Below are positions 27,501 through 36,351 of a stretch of DNA of 64,000 bases, one piece after another. Position numbers and translations under genes: made by a program. The DNA is from Spirochaetota bacterium (GTDB lineage Bacteria > Spirochaetota > Spirochaetia > Treponematales > Rectinemataceae): the NCBI GenBank assembly GCA_026398595.1, contig JAPLSO010000051.1, positions 86,146 to 150,145 of the forward strand. The letters are read 5' to 3'. The notes beneath the pieces were generated by a model. That model saw nothing but the letters and a program-made list of their open reading frames with translations, was not told the origin of the DNA and did not search any database. Each line of letters starts with the position of its first letter. Position 1 is the first letter of the stretch.

Positions 27501-30500
27501 GAGCTCGTCGCGGATTCCGTCGCCGTTGGGACTGAAGGCCCGCTGGTCTATATCCAGCCGCGTCGCCTTTCTGGCCGCATCTACCTCGATCGCCAGCTTG
27601 CCCGAGATAAAACTGTTCCCCGAGGCATCCTCGGACTTCAGCTCATAGAAGTACTGTCCGTCGGCCACTTGAGCCCCGACCTGGTTCCTTCCATCCCAGC
27701 TCACCGTTTCCAGCTTGTCCTTCCAGCTCCAGCTCTTCACTACGACATTCGAGGCCGAGGTTATCTGCCCCTGCCACAGGTCACCAGGCTGCCCTTCCTG
27801 CAGGATATCTACCATATCAGCCTTACCGTCACCGTTAGGCGAGAAAATCTGCGCCGACAACCTCACGGTCGCCTTCGGCGCTATACGGTCCAGTGTGATC
27901 GGCCCCAGCTCGATCTGATGCAGATCGTCGTTCCTATACAGCACCGTCAGCTTGGCCCGGTACTGCCCGTCAGGCGCCTGAATTCCAGAGTCCGTCGAAC
28001 CATCCCATACGTATTGCGTTCCTAGGTCCGTCGAACCCTTCCAGCTCCTCACCGGCAGCTTCGACACTCCGAGACCGTCCTGCGTTATCAAGAGGTCGTA
28101 CTGCTTCACCCGCTCGGGATACTGCGCCTTCACTTGGAAGGCCAGATTGTCTTTGATACCGTCCATGTTCGGGCTGAACGCGAGCATCGATGCCGTCATG
28201 GACACAGCCTTCTGTTCAGTTTCCACAGCCACTACGAGAGCCGCACTCTGCCCGCGGTTTCCCGCCGCGTCCATCGAATCCACTTTATAGGTGTACTGGC
28301 CGTCCTTCACGATGGCCCCGGCATCGTCCCGCCCATCCCAGATAAAGTCGCTCACCTCGTTCTTCCAGCTGAGGGTCCTCACTGCCTTTCCGTCGGCACC
28401 GGCAATCGTCCCCTTCCAGTCGTCACCCGGCGTCGAGCTCTGTGTAAACCGCACCTGATCGGATTTGCCATCGCCGTTGGGCGAAATAATCTCCAGGTCA
28501 GCCGAGACTTGTGCTTTGGGCATTATCCTATCGACGAGGAACATGGGCGTCGAACTTTCAAGCTCGTCGCCGTTCAGATACCGTATGGTCAAACTCGCCT
28601 CGTATTTGCCGTCGGGAGCTTGAAGTCCAGCGTCGGTCTCGCCCTTCCAGACCAGTTTCGGCGCAACGGAACCTGTCCCCTTCCAGGTTCGTACAGCCGT
28701 CATGGCTGCCGGCCCTTCCTGGGGCATCACCTTTAGCGCATAGTCCTTCACTCGATCGGGCGATTGGACCACCGAGGCGAGAATGAGCTCGTCGCGGGTC
28801 CCGTCGCCGTTGGGACTGAAGGCCACCTGGTCGACGTCGAGCCGCACGGTCTTCTTCTCCGTCTCGACACCGATGGGCAATTTGCCCGAGGAGAATGTAT
28901 TGCCGGCCGCATCGGCCGAGGTCATCTCATAATAATAGGTTCCGTCAGGTACAAGGCTTCCCAGCTGGTCCAGGCCATCCCAAACCTGATCGCCGAGTTT
29001 GTCGTCCCAGTTCCAGCTCCTCACTGCCTCACCCTTGGCCGTTGTGATGCTTCCCTTCCATTGATCATTCGTTAAAGCTGTCTGTCGCAGGATCGTCTGA
29101 TCCAGGATGCCGTCGCCGTTGGGCGAGAAGAGTCCGGCCGAGACCGATACGGAGGCTTTGGGCGGAATCCTGTCAACCACGAATGGCCCGACCCCGGTCC
29201 TGGCGGTATCGCGGTTAGGATAGGAAATTTCGAGGCCGGCCATATAGGCGCCGTCGGGTACCTGAATGCCCGAATCGGCCACGCCGTCCCAGGAGAATGT
29301 CTTCTGAAGCTGTCCATTGCCAGCCCATGTTTTAAGGGCCCTTTTATCCGTCGAACCCGACTGATAGATCGAAAGCGACCAGGCGGCGACCTTGGCGGAG
29401 GCTGTCGCGTCCGCCGCTATGTCCAGTTTGTCCTTGATTCCGTCGCCGTTCGGACTGAAGGCCATCGTGGCCGTAGTGAGTTTCAGCTCTTTCTTGACGC
29501 TGTCGATCTCTATGGGGAACTCTTCGGAGGTGAAGCCGTTCCCTGCCCTGTCGGTGGAGGAAACGATGTACTTGTAAGCGCCGTCTGGGGCCGGAAGTCC
29601 GGAGTCGGCGCTACCGTCCCATACTATGGTCGGAAGCTTGCCCTGGAAGGTCCATCGTTTCGCCGTCACGCCGCTGTCCGTGACAACTTTAGCGAGCCAA
29701 AGATCCTCCTCGGAACCGGATTGGATGAAGCTGACCGTGGATTGGTCGGCGTTCCCCGCTGGATTGAAGACCTTCTGGTCCGGTTTAATGTTGGCAGCAG
29801 GATAGGTCCTGTCGAGAAGGACTTCCTGGCTTTCGACATGAGTCTTGTAGCCGTTGATGTATTCGAGATCGAGAGAAGCAATATAGCTCCCTTCGGGGAG
29901 ACTCTTGCCGCTTGAGTCCATGCCATTGAATTCATAGAGGGAATCCAGGTCCGCCGATTTTGTTCCTGCGAGACTCAGGGCATTGCCTGGCGTCCTGCCC
30001 TTGGCGGAGAGCGCGAACTTCCAGTTGACGAGCCCAGCCCTGTCTTTGACCGAGAGCGTGAACTTGACGCTATCGGCTGTGCCGTCCCCATTGGGGCTGA
30101 AGGCATCTTTGTCCGCGGAAAGCTGAGCGACCGGGTGCCGCGTGTCGACACTCACTTTTGCTGAAGTCGTTGAGAAGCTGTTGCCAGCCCTGTCGACGGC
30201 GAAAATGTTGACCTCGTACTCACCATCGAGCACCGTCTTGCCCTGATCGTCCTTGCCGTCCCAGAGGAAAGAATCGGGCAGGTTCTGAGTGAAACGCTTC
30301 GTCAGCCGAGCGTTCTTCGAGGCGTCACGCACCACGAGGTTCCAGCTATCCTCCTTAGATGACTGCATCGCGAAACCGAAGCTGTCCTTGCTTCCATCGC
30401 CGTCCGGGCTGAAGATCGGGACCTTGTCCGTCAAGACTATCGATGCGTCAGGAGGGGTCTTGTCCAAGGAGAAGGAGGACGAGAGCTTATCCGGCTTATA

Positions 30501-32579
30501 TCCGTTCCGATAGGTTATATTGATCCTAGCCTCGTATTCGCCATCCTTGAGAACCTCTCCCTCATTGGAGAGCCCAGCGAAACGATAGCTCTGCTTGGGA
30601 AGGGCTTGGCCGTCACCCCCGACGGACCATTTTTTTTCTCGCTCCTCGTTGATGACGGCGATCTCCCAGGATTCCATGCCCTTGAAGGATTCGACGCTCG
30701 GCATGATGTTGAGGAAATCCTTGACGCCGTCGCCATTCGGGCTCATCACCGTGTCATCCGTGGCGATGGATACAGCCGGCCTCGAGGTATCCACCTCGAT
30801 GTTGTTCACTACGCTCGATGCCGAGTTGCCGGCCTCGTCCTTGGTCGAAAGCCTCAGGCTGTAGATGCCATCGGGGACCCGCTTCCCGTCGTTGGCGGTC
30901 CCGTCCCAGGTATAATCCTTCGGCGCGCTCCGCTCGGTGGTCGCCTCCGTTAGGACCACGTTGCCTTTCGCATCGGCTATCTCGATCTTCCAGACATTTT
31001 CTACCGAACCCGTGTTGCGGAAGGCTATCGAATCCTTGCTCCCGTCCCCGTCCGGGCTCAGGATTGTCGATTCGTCGCTGGACTCTTTGAGTGGAGTTGA
31101 GCTCGCTTGAGGCTTCTTTGTATCGACAATGACGGTGATGTAACTCTGGTATTCAGGATTCTCATTGCCGTTGTCATCCGAGGCTAAGAGGCTCACGGTG
31201 TAGGGGCCATCGGGGACGGTCTGGCTTTTATCGTCCTTGCCGTCCCATTTGACGACCTCGGGTACGGCGACGCTCCGCTTTATGAAAAGCAGGGCCTTCT
31301 TGAGCGTATCGAATCCGAGGAGGGCTCTTATAGAATCCGGCCTGTCGATCGAAGCTCCGATCGTCCTCATTACCTTGCCTGAAGATTTGTCTTCGATGAT
31401 GAGTTGCCAACTGGTTATGTAACGCGCGTCGCTTATCTTGAGGGGGATATCCAGGCTGTCCCCCGATCCGTCGCCGTTCGGGGAGATGTAGGCTATGCCG
31501 TGGGGAGCGACGGGCCACTTAGCCTCGATCCTTGGTGGATCCTTGTCCATTATCCCGAAGCTCAGGGAAAAGCCGGCGCCGGTCGCCCAGAGCGAATCGT
31601 AGAGGGGGGCCATGCCAAGGGCCACGCTTAGATCAGCATCCGGGTATTTCTTCGTCTGGCCGAGCTTGAGGCCGCCGCCCAGGGGGATGGTCCCCGAAAG
31701 GCCGAAACTGGGCAGAAGGCTTCTCCCCGAACCGGCGCCCGAATTCGCTAAAAGGTCGCGCAGGCCGACGGACCAGCCGAGCCTCAGGGTCGCATACTCG
31801 CGAAAGCCGAGGCCCAGGGAAAGATCCAGGTCGAGGTCCTGGAAGGAGGGGCTCCAGAGATCGATTCCCGCGTCCAGGTTCCAGTCGCTGGAGCGACAGA
31901 GGTATCCTCTTCCGCCCAGACCGAGGGTAAAGGCCGAAGGATATGATGAGGCCGTACCTCCGAGGATGCCCGTGAGGGGCGATGTCGAATATCCCTTGCC
32001 TATATCGAGAATGGAGAGACCGAACCGGGTGTCCTTGAGAAAGCCGATGTTCCCTGCCAAGTACGTCGCGCCCAGGTCGAGACCGAGGCCCCAGCCGAAG
32101 CTCCCATTACCGCCCATCGTGACGCCCAGGGAAGTTCCGACGAGAAGATTGGGCAGAAGTGCCTTTGAGATGCCTGCCCTAAGGCTTCCATAGGTGCCCA
32201 GTCCCATGCTCGTCATCGCGGCAGGAGTGGAGAATAAAAGAGCGCTGGCCTCCCAGACCCCATAGGGAGCAGGAAGGACGAGGGAGAGGGCGGCTGCCGA
32301 CCCCCAGCCCTGAGACGGTGTCGCAAGTCCCAGGTCAGATATTCCTGTGTACGAAGCGGCAGCCTGGACAAGCTGTTCGGCACCTGTGGCCGAGGGGTTG
32401 AGGAGATCAGCCCAGGAAGAGGAACCGCCTGTCGTCGTCGGCGTCGATGCCAGCCCCCAGGGCGAATAAAGGGAACGGAGGAAAAAGGCCCCTTGAGGAG
32501 GGTCGTATCCGAAACTCGATTGAAGAGCCGCGAAGGCGACGAGAAAAAGGGCTATCGTGGTTCGTTTGGCGCTGGGCAT
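24537..32579 (-). CDS. Giant Ig-repeat (FlgD-like) envelope protein with OmpA-like C-terminus, 2680 aa
   Basis: The signal peptide is residues 1-24 (TIALFLVAFAALQSSFG). Residues about 25-345 are Gly/Leu-rich, beta-barrel-like and reminiscent of the treponemal UPF0164/PorV type. I count 20 Ig-like repeats of about 100-110 residues between about 350 and 2530, each opening with a SPNGDGxxD calcium-loop-like motif (one is degenerate, FNPAGNADQS) and containing WDG...DG.Y....A.D.AGN. The last 135 residues are OmpA-like (IKIQGHANNVG, LSTGRAELVRTLL, NRWKNRRVEFVL) and should contact peptidoglycan. Four-repeat blocks are duplicated in tandem. GGGAGAAG precedes ATG 32579. It probably spans or ties the outer membrane to the wall; a structural or adhesive role is inferred. 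Confidence 0.85.
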   Translation of the reverse strand: MPSAKRTTIALFLVAFAALQSSFGYDPPQGAFFLRSLYSPWGLASTPTTTGGSSSWADLLNPSATGAEQLVQAAASYTGISDLGLATPSQGWGSAAALSLVLPAPYGVWEASALLFSTPAAMTSMGLGTYGSLRAGISKALLPNLLVGTSLGVTMGGNGSFGWGLGLDLGATYLAGNIGFLKDTRFGLSILDIGKGYSTSPLTGILGGTASSYPSAFTLGLGGRGYLCRSSDWNLDAGIDLWSPSFQDLDLDLSLGLGFREYATLRLGWSVGLRDLLANSGAGSGRSLLPSFGLSGTIPLGGGLKLGQTKKYPDADLSVALGMAPLYDSLWATGAGFSLSFGIMDKDPPRIEAKWPVAPHGIAYISPNGDGSGDSLDIPLKISDARYITSWQLIIEDKSSGKVMRTIGASIDRPDSIRALLGFDTLKKALLFIKRSVAVPEVVKWDGKDDKSQTVPDGPYTVSLLASDDNGNENPEYQSYITVIVDTKKPQASSTPLKESSDESTILSPDGDGSKDSIAFRNTGSVENVWKIEIADAKGNVVLTEATTERSAPKDYTWDGTANDGKRVPDGIYSLRLSTKDEAGNSASSVVNNIEVDTSRPAVSIATDDTVMSPNGDGVKDFLNIMPSVESFKGMESWEIAVINEEREKKWSVGGDGQALPKQSYRFAGLSNEGEVLKDGEYEARINITYRNGYKPDKLSSSFSLDKTPPDASIVLTDKVPIFSPDGDGSKDSFGFAMQSSKEDSWNLVVRDASKNARLTKRFTQNLPDSFLWDGKDDQGKTVLDGEYEVNIFAVDRAGNSFSTTSAKVSVDTRHPVAQLSADKDAFSPNGDGTADSVKFTLSVKDRAGLVNWKFALSAKGRTPGNALSLAGTKSADLDSLYEFNGMDSSGKSLPEGSYIASLDLEYINGYKTHVESQEVLLDRTYPAANIKPDQKVFNPAGNADQSTVSFIQSGSEEDLWLAKVVTDSGVTAKRWTFQGKLPTIVWDGSADSGLPAPDGAYKYIVSSTDRAGNGFTSEEFPIEIDSVKKELKLTTATMAFSPNGDGIKDKLDIAADATASAKVAAWSLSIYQSGSTDKRALKTWAGNGQLQKTFSWDGVADSGIQVPDGAYMAGLEISYPNRDTARTGVGPFVVDRIPPKASVSVSAGLFSPNGDGILDQTILRQTALTNDQWKGSITTAKGEAVRSWNWDDKLGDQVWDGLDQLGSLVPDGTYYYEMTSADAAGNTFSSGKLPIGVETEKKTVRLDVDQVAFSPNGDGTRDELILASVVQSPDRVKDYALKVMPQEGPAAMTAVRTWKGTGSVAPKLVWKGETDAGLQAPDGKYEASLTIRYLNGDELESSTPMFLVDRIMPKAQVSADLEIISPNGDGKSDQVRFTQSSTPGDDWKGTIAGADGKAVRTLSWKNEVSDFIWDGRDDAGAIVKDGQYTYKVDSMDAAGNRGQSAALVVAVETEQKAVSMTASMLAFSPNMDGIKDNLAFQVKAQYPERVKQYDLLITQDGLGVSKLPVRSWKGSTDLGTQYVWDGSTDSGIQAPDGQYRAKLTVLYRNDDLHQIELGPITLDRIAPKATVRLSAQIFSPNGDGKADMVDILQEGQPGDLWQGQITSASNVVVKSWSWKDKLETVSWDGRNQVGAQVADGQYFYELKSEDASGNSFISGKLAIEVDAARKATRLDIDQRAFSPNGDGIRDELLLASAVLTPERVKDYELRIVAQEGPAAMTAVRTWKGTGSVSPKLVWRGETDGGLQAPDGKYAASLTIRYLNGDELESSTPTFLVDRIAPKVEVAANLDIISPNGDGRSEQVRFTQSSTPGDDWKAAIVGEDGKVVRNLSWKDKVSDFVWDGRDDTGTIVKDGQYSYSLESTDAAGNRSRSLGIVVAVEAEKKFVSMTVAGLAFSPNGDGIKDNLIFQVRAQYPERVKQFDLTIDQGGPEVSKLPVKSWKGSTDIGTQYLWDGSTDSGIQAPDGQYRAKLTVLYRNDDLRQVELGPITLDRIAPKATVRLSASIFSPNGDGKADTADILQEAVPGDLWQGQITSVLNAAIKSWSWKDKLETVTWDGRNQAGAQVADGKYYYELKSEDASGNSFASGKLPIEVDAAKKTVRLDIDQKAFSPNGDGIKDQLYINILAPKPQSISEYELGVYAFDQQGKRQTSPIRIWKGSSDLKDQYAWDGKTESGIAAPDGRYQVNFRLLYNNGDAFSLISPEVLIDTISPTISVDAVPMLFSPNGDGIKDTMTFSQHSNVGDDWTGRIRSASGTVVKTYTWKSEVKSFLWDGKDSSGAIVKDGQYNYEVTTTDLAGNSASAKITGITVDATKPRVFVSASDLGMSPNGDGLRDEVSFTIVVEQRAGIESWRFSLIDKQGTEKSYFGGTGSEVPSRLIWDGRDLQGQVVQGEYLGKLVVTYAKGDIATATSATVLVDVDPPAVSINVTPEYFSPDGDGDSDTLTFNIGVDTAAGIVDWKLEVDETAIVESANPEAEKSERLFMDWSGKGNPPAKITWNGLSSRKELVESATDYPFKFVARDALGNTTTVSGVIAVDVLVIRDGDRLKIKVPSIVFRANYADFNGLPPDIVARNEKVAARIAQILNKFPDYRIKIQGHANNVGKMLGQAVARIQTEETKELIPLSTGRAELVRTLLVQNGVDSRRLSVEGLGSSEPVVSFMDVENRWKNRRVEFVLIKNQ
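26221..28836 (-). repeat. 1.28-kb tandem coding duplication inside the giant gene
   Basis: Two consecutive blocks of four Ig repeats are near copies. The same junction sequence recurs at about 28.79, 27.51 and 26.22 kb, a period of about 1282-1285 nt (about 427 residues). Long identical protein stretches such as GPAAMTAVRTWKGTGSV and APDGQYRAKLTVLYRNDDL occur in both blocks. Identity at the DNA level points to a recent in-frame duplication. Confidence 0.85.
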
Positions 32580-32734
32580 GGGTCTTCTCCCTCAAGGTGA
32601 CACTAGATTACTAAAGATAGGTATCACGGATTCCTAAAAAAAACAAAGCAAAACGCCCGCCTACGGCCGGGCAGAAGGCAAATCCGGGAATCCCTTCTTG
32701 AGTATCGACAGAAAATGAGGGCGAAGTTACAGGC

Positions 32735-33694
32735 CTATTGATAGATTATTAAACTCGGACGCGGCTCCAGTTCCATGACTTCCAGAGGACTTAAAATAGG
32801 CTTGTCGTAGCCTGCCAAAGGGAAATCGGATTTGAAGAAGAGCTTGAAGCCTTTCATGGGCATATTGTCGGCTTTCGCGACCAGGGAATACGTGCTCCGC
32901 TTGAGCGAGGGGCTTCCAAAACCGTCGGCAGTATGGACGAGAAGGACACGCTCCTGGTCAGCTCTCACCCTCTCCCTATCCCTGATCATCTTCTCGTGGA
33001 ACTGATGGACGACCAGCATCCTTATCCCGGGAATGTCCTGCGATACGATGTAGTTTTGCATGAGCTTTTCGGCCTCATTGAGCTCCTCGGCCGTAATCGA
33101 GCCTATTTCCTTCATGGGGATCAGGGTCCTCCACTCGGGATCGATAGCGAGGTGGACATTGGGATATTTCAGGAAGGGCAGAATGCGCTCCATCGCCTGC
33201 TTCACGGTGTATTTGCCGATCTGGTGGTCCACGAAGACGAGCATGTTCTGGCTCAAGGCGTACTGGATATAGTCCTCGAGCACTGAATCCTTGAGATAAC
33301 CGATCTCCCCGCCCGGCCAGCAGGTGCCGTAGATGAGATAGAAGGCGGCTATGGCGCCATCTGAGCCGTTGACCTCATCGTATTGCCGAGCCCAGCCCTT
33401 CACCTGGGCAGCTACTTCCTCTTTGGGGTAGAGTCCGAGTATTCCCATTTTCTGCGAGAAAGGGTGGCCGTAGAAAGCGACGACCGTGTTGTTGGCCAGG
33501 ATGGGTATCCTTTCGGCCAATGAGCCGACGGCCCCGGGGACCGAAGGTCTGTCCACCGTCTGGGGGAGGTTGAAGAGAGAACTCTTCTTATAAAGAGCGG
33601 GAAAGAGGCGATAAGGGGAATTGTCGGCGGCTCCGATATCGGCGGCCAAAGCCAGACAGAGCGAAAGAGCCACGAAAAATCGTCTGGGGAACAT
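32735..33694 (-). CDS. Secreted protein of unknown function (319 aa)
   Basis: The start is ATG 33694 (MFPRRFFVALSLCLALAADIGAA), which gives a classical signal peptide and has GGAG 5 nt upstream. The frame runs 19 codons further without support. The mature part has repeated beta-strand-then-helix segments such as TVVAFYGHPFSQKMGILG, IAAFYLIYGT, MLVFVDHQIG, HLAIDPEW and MLVVHQFHEKMI, which suggests a TIM-barrel, possibly glycosidase-like fold. I do not recognise the family. It follows the giant gene's promoter region on the same strand. Confidence 0.7.
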   Translation of the reverse strand: MFPRRFFVALSLCLALAADIGAADNSPYRLFPALYKKSSLFNLPQTVDRPSVPGAVGSLAERIPILANNTVVAFYGHPFSQKMGILGLYPKEEVAAQVKGWARQYDEVNGSDGAIAAFYLIYGTCWPGGEIGYLKDSVLEDYIQYALSQNMLVFVDHQIGKYTVKQAMERILPFLKYPNVHLAIDPEWRTLIPMKEIGSITAEELNEAEKLMQNYIVSQDIPGIRMLVVHQFHEKMIRDRERVRADQERVLLVHTADGFGSPSLKRSTYSLVAKADNMPMKGFKLFFKSDFPLAGYDKPILSPLEVMELEPRPSLIIYQ

Positions 33695-34049
33695 GAATAC
33701 TCCATCCAAGGTTTTGCGGAAGAACCTCACAACAGTATCGACATAGGACATTGAAAGCTTGAATCGCGTTCAAGCGCCTCAAGACCTTTTTGGCAGGAGC
33801 TGGGAAATTTTTACCAAAGACGGGCATTCTTTTTTGCTCCCAGCACTCAGGAATCCCTGTCCTTCAGTGGTTGAAAAGTTGCCATTTATCAATGATATAA
33901 ACATTTAAAATTTAATCAGAAATCTGTAACTATTGACATAACTTTTATATTATATACCTTGTACGCCTGTGCGGATATACCGGGGACTGGAATCGAGAAC
34001 AGATCGAGACGACGGCAATCCCCAGCCTCATTGTCTTAAGGAGTCCACG
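33695..34049. other. AT-rich intergenic region between divergent secreted-protein genes
   Basis: About 355 nt without a supported gene. The part 33885-33960 is strikingly AT-rich for this genome and includes a perfect TTGACA at 33933-33938, but no -10 box at 16-18 nt from it; TATATT and TATATA lie closer. It probably holds the promoter of the gene at 34050 in a form I cannot resolve. Confidence 0.4.
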
Positions 34050-34532
34050 ATGAAAAAAGCCCTTGTCGTCATCACGATGATCTTTATGATCCTTGGAGCC
34101 GTCTCGGCTCAGCCCTGGTCCGGTGGACAGGGCCGGAACTGGAACAACGCGCCAGGATACGGCCGCGGCTATGCGTGCAAACCCCAGACGCCTTCCCTCA
34201 AACTCGAAAAGATCAACCTCGAAGGCAAGCTCGAACTTGTCTCCGGAAGGGTCGCGATCAAGCAGGAGGCCAAGACCTACGTGGTAATGATCCCGGATTG
34301 GCTCTTTGGCTTCATCCCCGGTCTCGTCGAGAACGCGACGGTCAAAGTCGAAGGCTACGCTCAAGCCCTCAGGAATTTCAAAGACTGCTATATCGTTAAA
34401 GTCACGAGCCTTACTATCGACGGAAGGACCATCGACCTCGGCTCGAATGGCGCTGGCATCGGCCAGCCTGGTGGGATGTACCGGGGCATGATGTCCGGGA
34501 ACGGCATGATGGGAGGAAAGGGACGCTGGTAG
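34050..34532 (+). CDS. Small secreted protein with Gly/Met-rich tail (160 aa)
   Basis: ATG 34050 has AAGGAG 6 nt upstream. The signal peptide is MKKALVVITMIFMILGAVSAQP. A compact beta-rich domain follows (LEGKLELVSGRVAIKQEAKTYVVMIPDW; ATVKVEGYA), resembling an OB- or lipocalin-like fold. The tail ends in PGGMYRGMMSGNGMMGGKGRW, which could bind metal or be disordered. A single gene with its own terminator. Function unknown. Confidence 0.75.
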   Translation: MKKALVVITMIFMILGAVSAQPWSGGQGRNWNNAPGYGRGYACKPQTPSLKLEKINLEGKLELVSGRVAIKQEAKTYVVMIPDWLFGFIPGLVENATVKVEGYAQALRNFKDCYIVKVTSLTIDGRTIDLGSNGAGIGQPGGMYRGMMSGNGMMGGKGRW

Positions 34533-34566
34533 GCTGAGGGTCACGCGCCATACAGACTTAAAAAAA

Positions 34567-34589
34567 GCCGCCTCAAAAGGCGGTTTTTT
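34567..34589 (+). terminator. Rho-independent terminator
   Basis: CCGCCT (34568-34573) pairs with AGGCGG (34578-34583) and is followed by six T's. It lies 35 nt after the stop of the small secreted protein gene. Confidence 0.9.
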
Positions 34590-34640
34590 ATTGCTTATGG
34601 AGAAGAGCTTCCGAGGGCGTTTCCGCCCCGGCGCCAAAAA

Positions 34641-34832
34641 TCAGACGTACTTGACTATTTTCCCTGCTTTTAGGCACTTCGCGCAGACTTTTACGGTCTT
34701 CACCGTGCCGTCCACCTTGGTTTTCACCGCGATGAGATTGGGGAGCCAAGTCCTTCTGGTACGGTTCTTCGCATGGGAGACGTTATTTCCAAACATCGTG
34801 CTTTTACCGCAAATTTCGCATACTCTCGACAT
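34641..34832 (-). CDS. rpmB: 50S ribosomal protein L28
   Basis: 63 residues, typical for L28: [33 protein letters not shown] start and [14 protein letters not shown] end. Two CxxC pairs (CEIC, CAKC) make it the zinc-binding C+ form. GGAG precedes ATG 34832. Confidence 0.95.
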   Translation of the reverse strand: MSRVCEICGKSTMFGNNVSHAKNRTRRTWLPNLIAVKTKVDGTVKTVKVCAKCLKAGKIVKYV

Positions 34833-34861
34833 AATTGGACTCCAAACGAAATGGTTCGCGT

Positions 34862-34890
34862 ACTATACCGGAAATTAAAAGAAGTGTAAA
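34862..34890 (-). promoter_or_regulatory. Predicted rpmB promoter
   Basis: Minus strand: TTTACA (34890-34885), 17-nt spacer, TATAGT (34867-34862), about 30 nt before the rpmB start. Five of six -35 bases and five of six -10 bases match consensus. This promoter gives a normal leader with a ribosome site. Confidence 0.7.
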
Positions 34891-34910
34891 GACCCAAAGG
34901 ACGGAACCTG

Positions 34911-36245
34911 TCAGGGCTTGCCGCCCTGTCCCGCCATGAGTTTGGCCATTGCGCTCTTGTTCTTGACCATTTTCTTCATCATCGTCCTGGATTTTTCGAA
35001 TTTTTTGAGGAGTCTGTTGACCTCTGCCACCGAAGTCCCCGAACCGCGGGCGATCCGGCTTCGCCGAGCGGGACCGATGATGAGATAGTTCCGCTTTTCC
35101 TTGGGGGTCATCGAACGGAGAATGGCCTCCTCGTACTTCATTCCTTCGAGATCGATCTTGTCCTCGTCGATCTGGCCTGCGAGGCCGGGGATCATGTCCA
35201 GCATGGACTTCATCGAGCCCATTTTCTTCATCTTCTGGAGTTGATCCAGATAATCCTCGAGGGTGAAGTTCTCCTGGGTCAATTTGCGCTCGAGCTCTTC
35301 GGCCTCCTTCTGGTCGTAGACGCCCTGGGCCTTCTCGACGAGGGAGACGATGTCGCCCATGCCCAGAATCCTTGAGGCGATACGCTCAGGGTGGAAGGGC
35401 TCGAGACCCTCGGGCCGCTCCGAGGTTCCGATAAACTTGATGGCTTTGCCTGTGACCGATTTGAGGGAGAGGGCTGCTCCGCCTCTCGTGTCCGAATCGA
35501 ATTTGGAGAGGATGACACCTGTGATGCCGATTTTATCGTCGAAGGTTTTAGCTATGTCGACAGCAGCCTGGCCCGTCATGGCGTCGGCGACGAGAAGGGC
35601 TTCGAGTGGCCGCACCGCGTCCCTTACCCGCGCCAGCTCCTCCATCAGAGCTTCATCGATCTGGAGCCTTCCCGCCGTATCGACGATGATCGTGTCGAAG
35701 GACTCCCGCTTGGCGCGCGCAAGGGCTCCCATTGCCACTTTCACGGGGTCCTTGGTGTCTTCGTTGTGTACGGCCACGCCGATCTGCGAACCGAGGACGA
35801 CAAGCTGTTCGACGGCGGCTGGCCGTACGAGGTCGCAGGCGACGAGAAGGACCTTTCGTCCCTGATTCTTCAAGCGATAGGCGAGTTTGGAGGCCGTCGT
35901 CGTTTTGCCCGAACCCTGGAGGCCGAGGAGGAGGATTACAGACTGGGTGTCCGGTCCCTTGAGCGCCAGGTCCTTATGCTCATCGCCCAGGAGACCGACC
36001 ATCCGGTCGTGGACGATCTTGATGAACTGCTGGCCAGGGCTCACCGAGCGTAGTACTTTCTCGCCCCTGGCCTCCTCGAGGGTGGCGTTGACGAAACGGC
36101 GCACAACCCTCAGGTTGACGTCCGCCTCGAGGAGGGCGAGCTTGATCTGGTCGACAGCGTCTTCTACGTTTTTTTCGCTGATCGACGATTTTCCGCCGAT
36201 TGAGCGGAACACGTCGATGAATTTTTCCGTGATTTTCTCGAGCAT
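34911..36245 (-). CDS. ffh: Signal recognition particle GTPase Ffh
   Basis: Ffh binds signal sequences and 4.5S RNA and delivers ribosomes to FtsY. N and G domains: LLGLQGSGKTTTASKLA (P-loop), VDTAGRLQIDEAL, SKFDSDTRGGAALS. The M domain contains MTPKEKRNYLIIGPARRSRIARGSG and a Met-rich end (TMMKKMVKNKSAMAKLM). It is 444 residues from ATG 36245 (MLEKITEKF), which has GAGG upstream; the longer frame to 36296 is not supported. Confidence 0.96.
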   Translation of the reverse strand: MLEKITEKFIDVFRSIGGKSSISEKNVEDAVDQIKLALLEADVNLRVVRRFVNATLEEARGEKVLRSVSPGQQFIKIVHDRMVGLLGDEHKDLALKGPDTQSVILLLGLQGSGKTTTASKLAYRLKNQGRKVLLVACDLVRPAAVEQLVVLGSQIGVAVHNEDTKDPVKVAMGALARAKRESFDTIIVDTAGRLQIDEALMEELARVRDAVRPLEALLVADAMTGQAAVDIAKTFDDKIGITGVILSKFDSDTRGGAALSLKSVTGKAIKFIGTSERPEGLEPFHPERIASRILGMGDIVSLVEKAQGVYDQKEAEELERKLTQENFTLEDYLDQLQKMKKMGSMKSMLDMIPGLAGQIDEDKIDLEGMKYEEAILRSMTPKEKRNYLIIGPARRSRIARGSGTSVAEVNRLLKKFEKSRTMMKKMVKNKSAMAKLMAGQGGKP

Positions 36246-36351
36246 CGGAGCCTCATCCTCTTTCCGGGCGTGAATGTGAGGCCACTGTATAGCCAAGACC
36301 GGCCTCGGTCAATCTGGCCGCGGCTTGCGGCGATCTGTCGGTTATACGAAC

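Noticed and set aside
33933..33938. TTGACA as -35 of the 160-aa secreted protein gene
   Set aside because: No -10-like hexamer at 16-18 nt; the AT-rich run places TATA-like boxes too close. Not called as a promoter.
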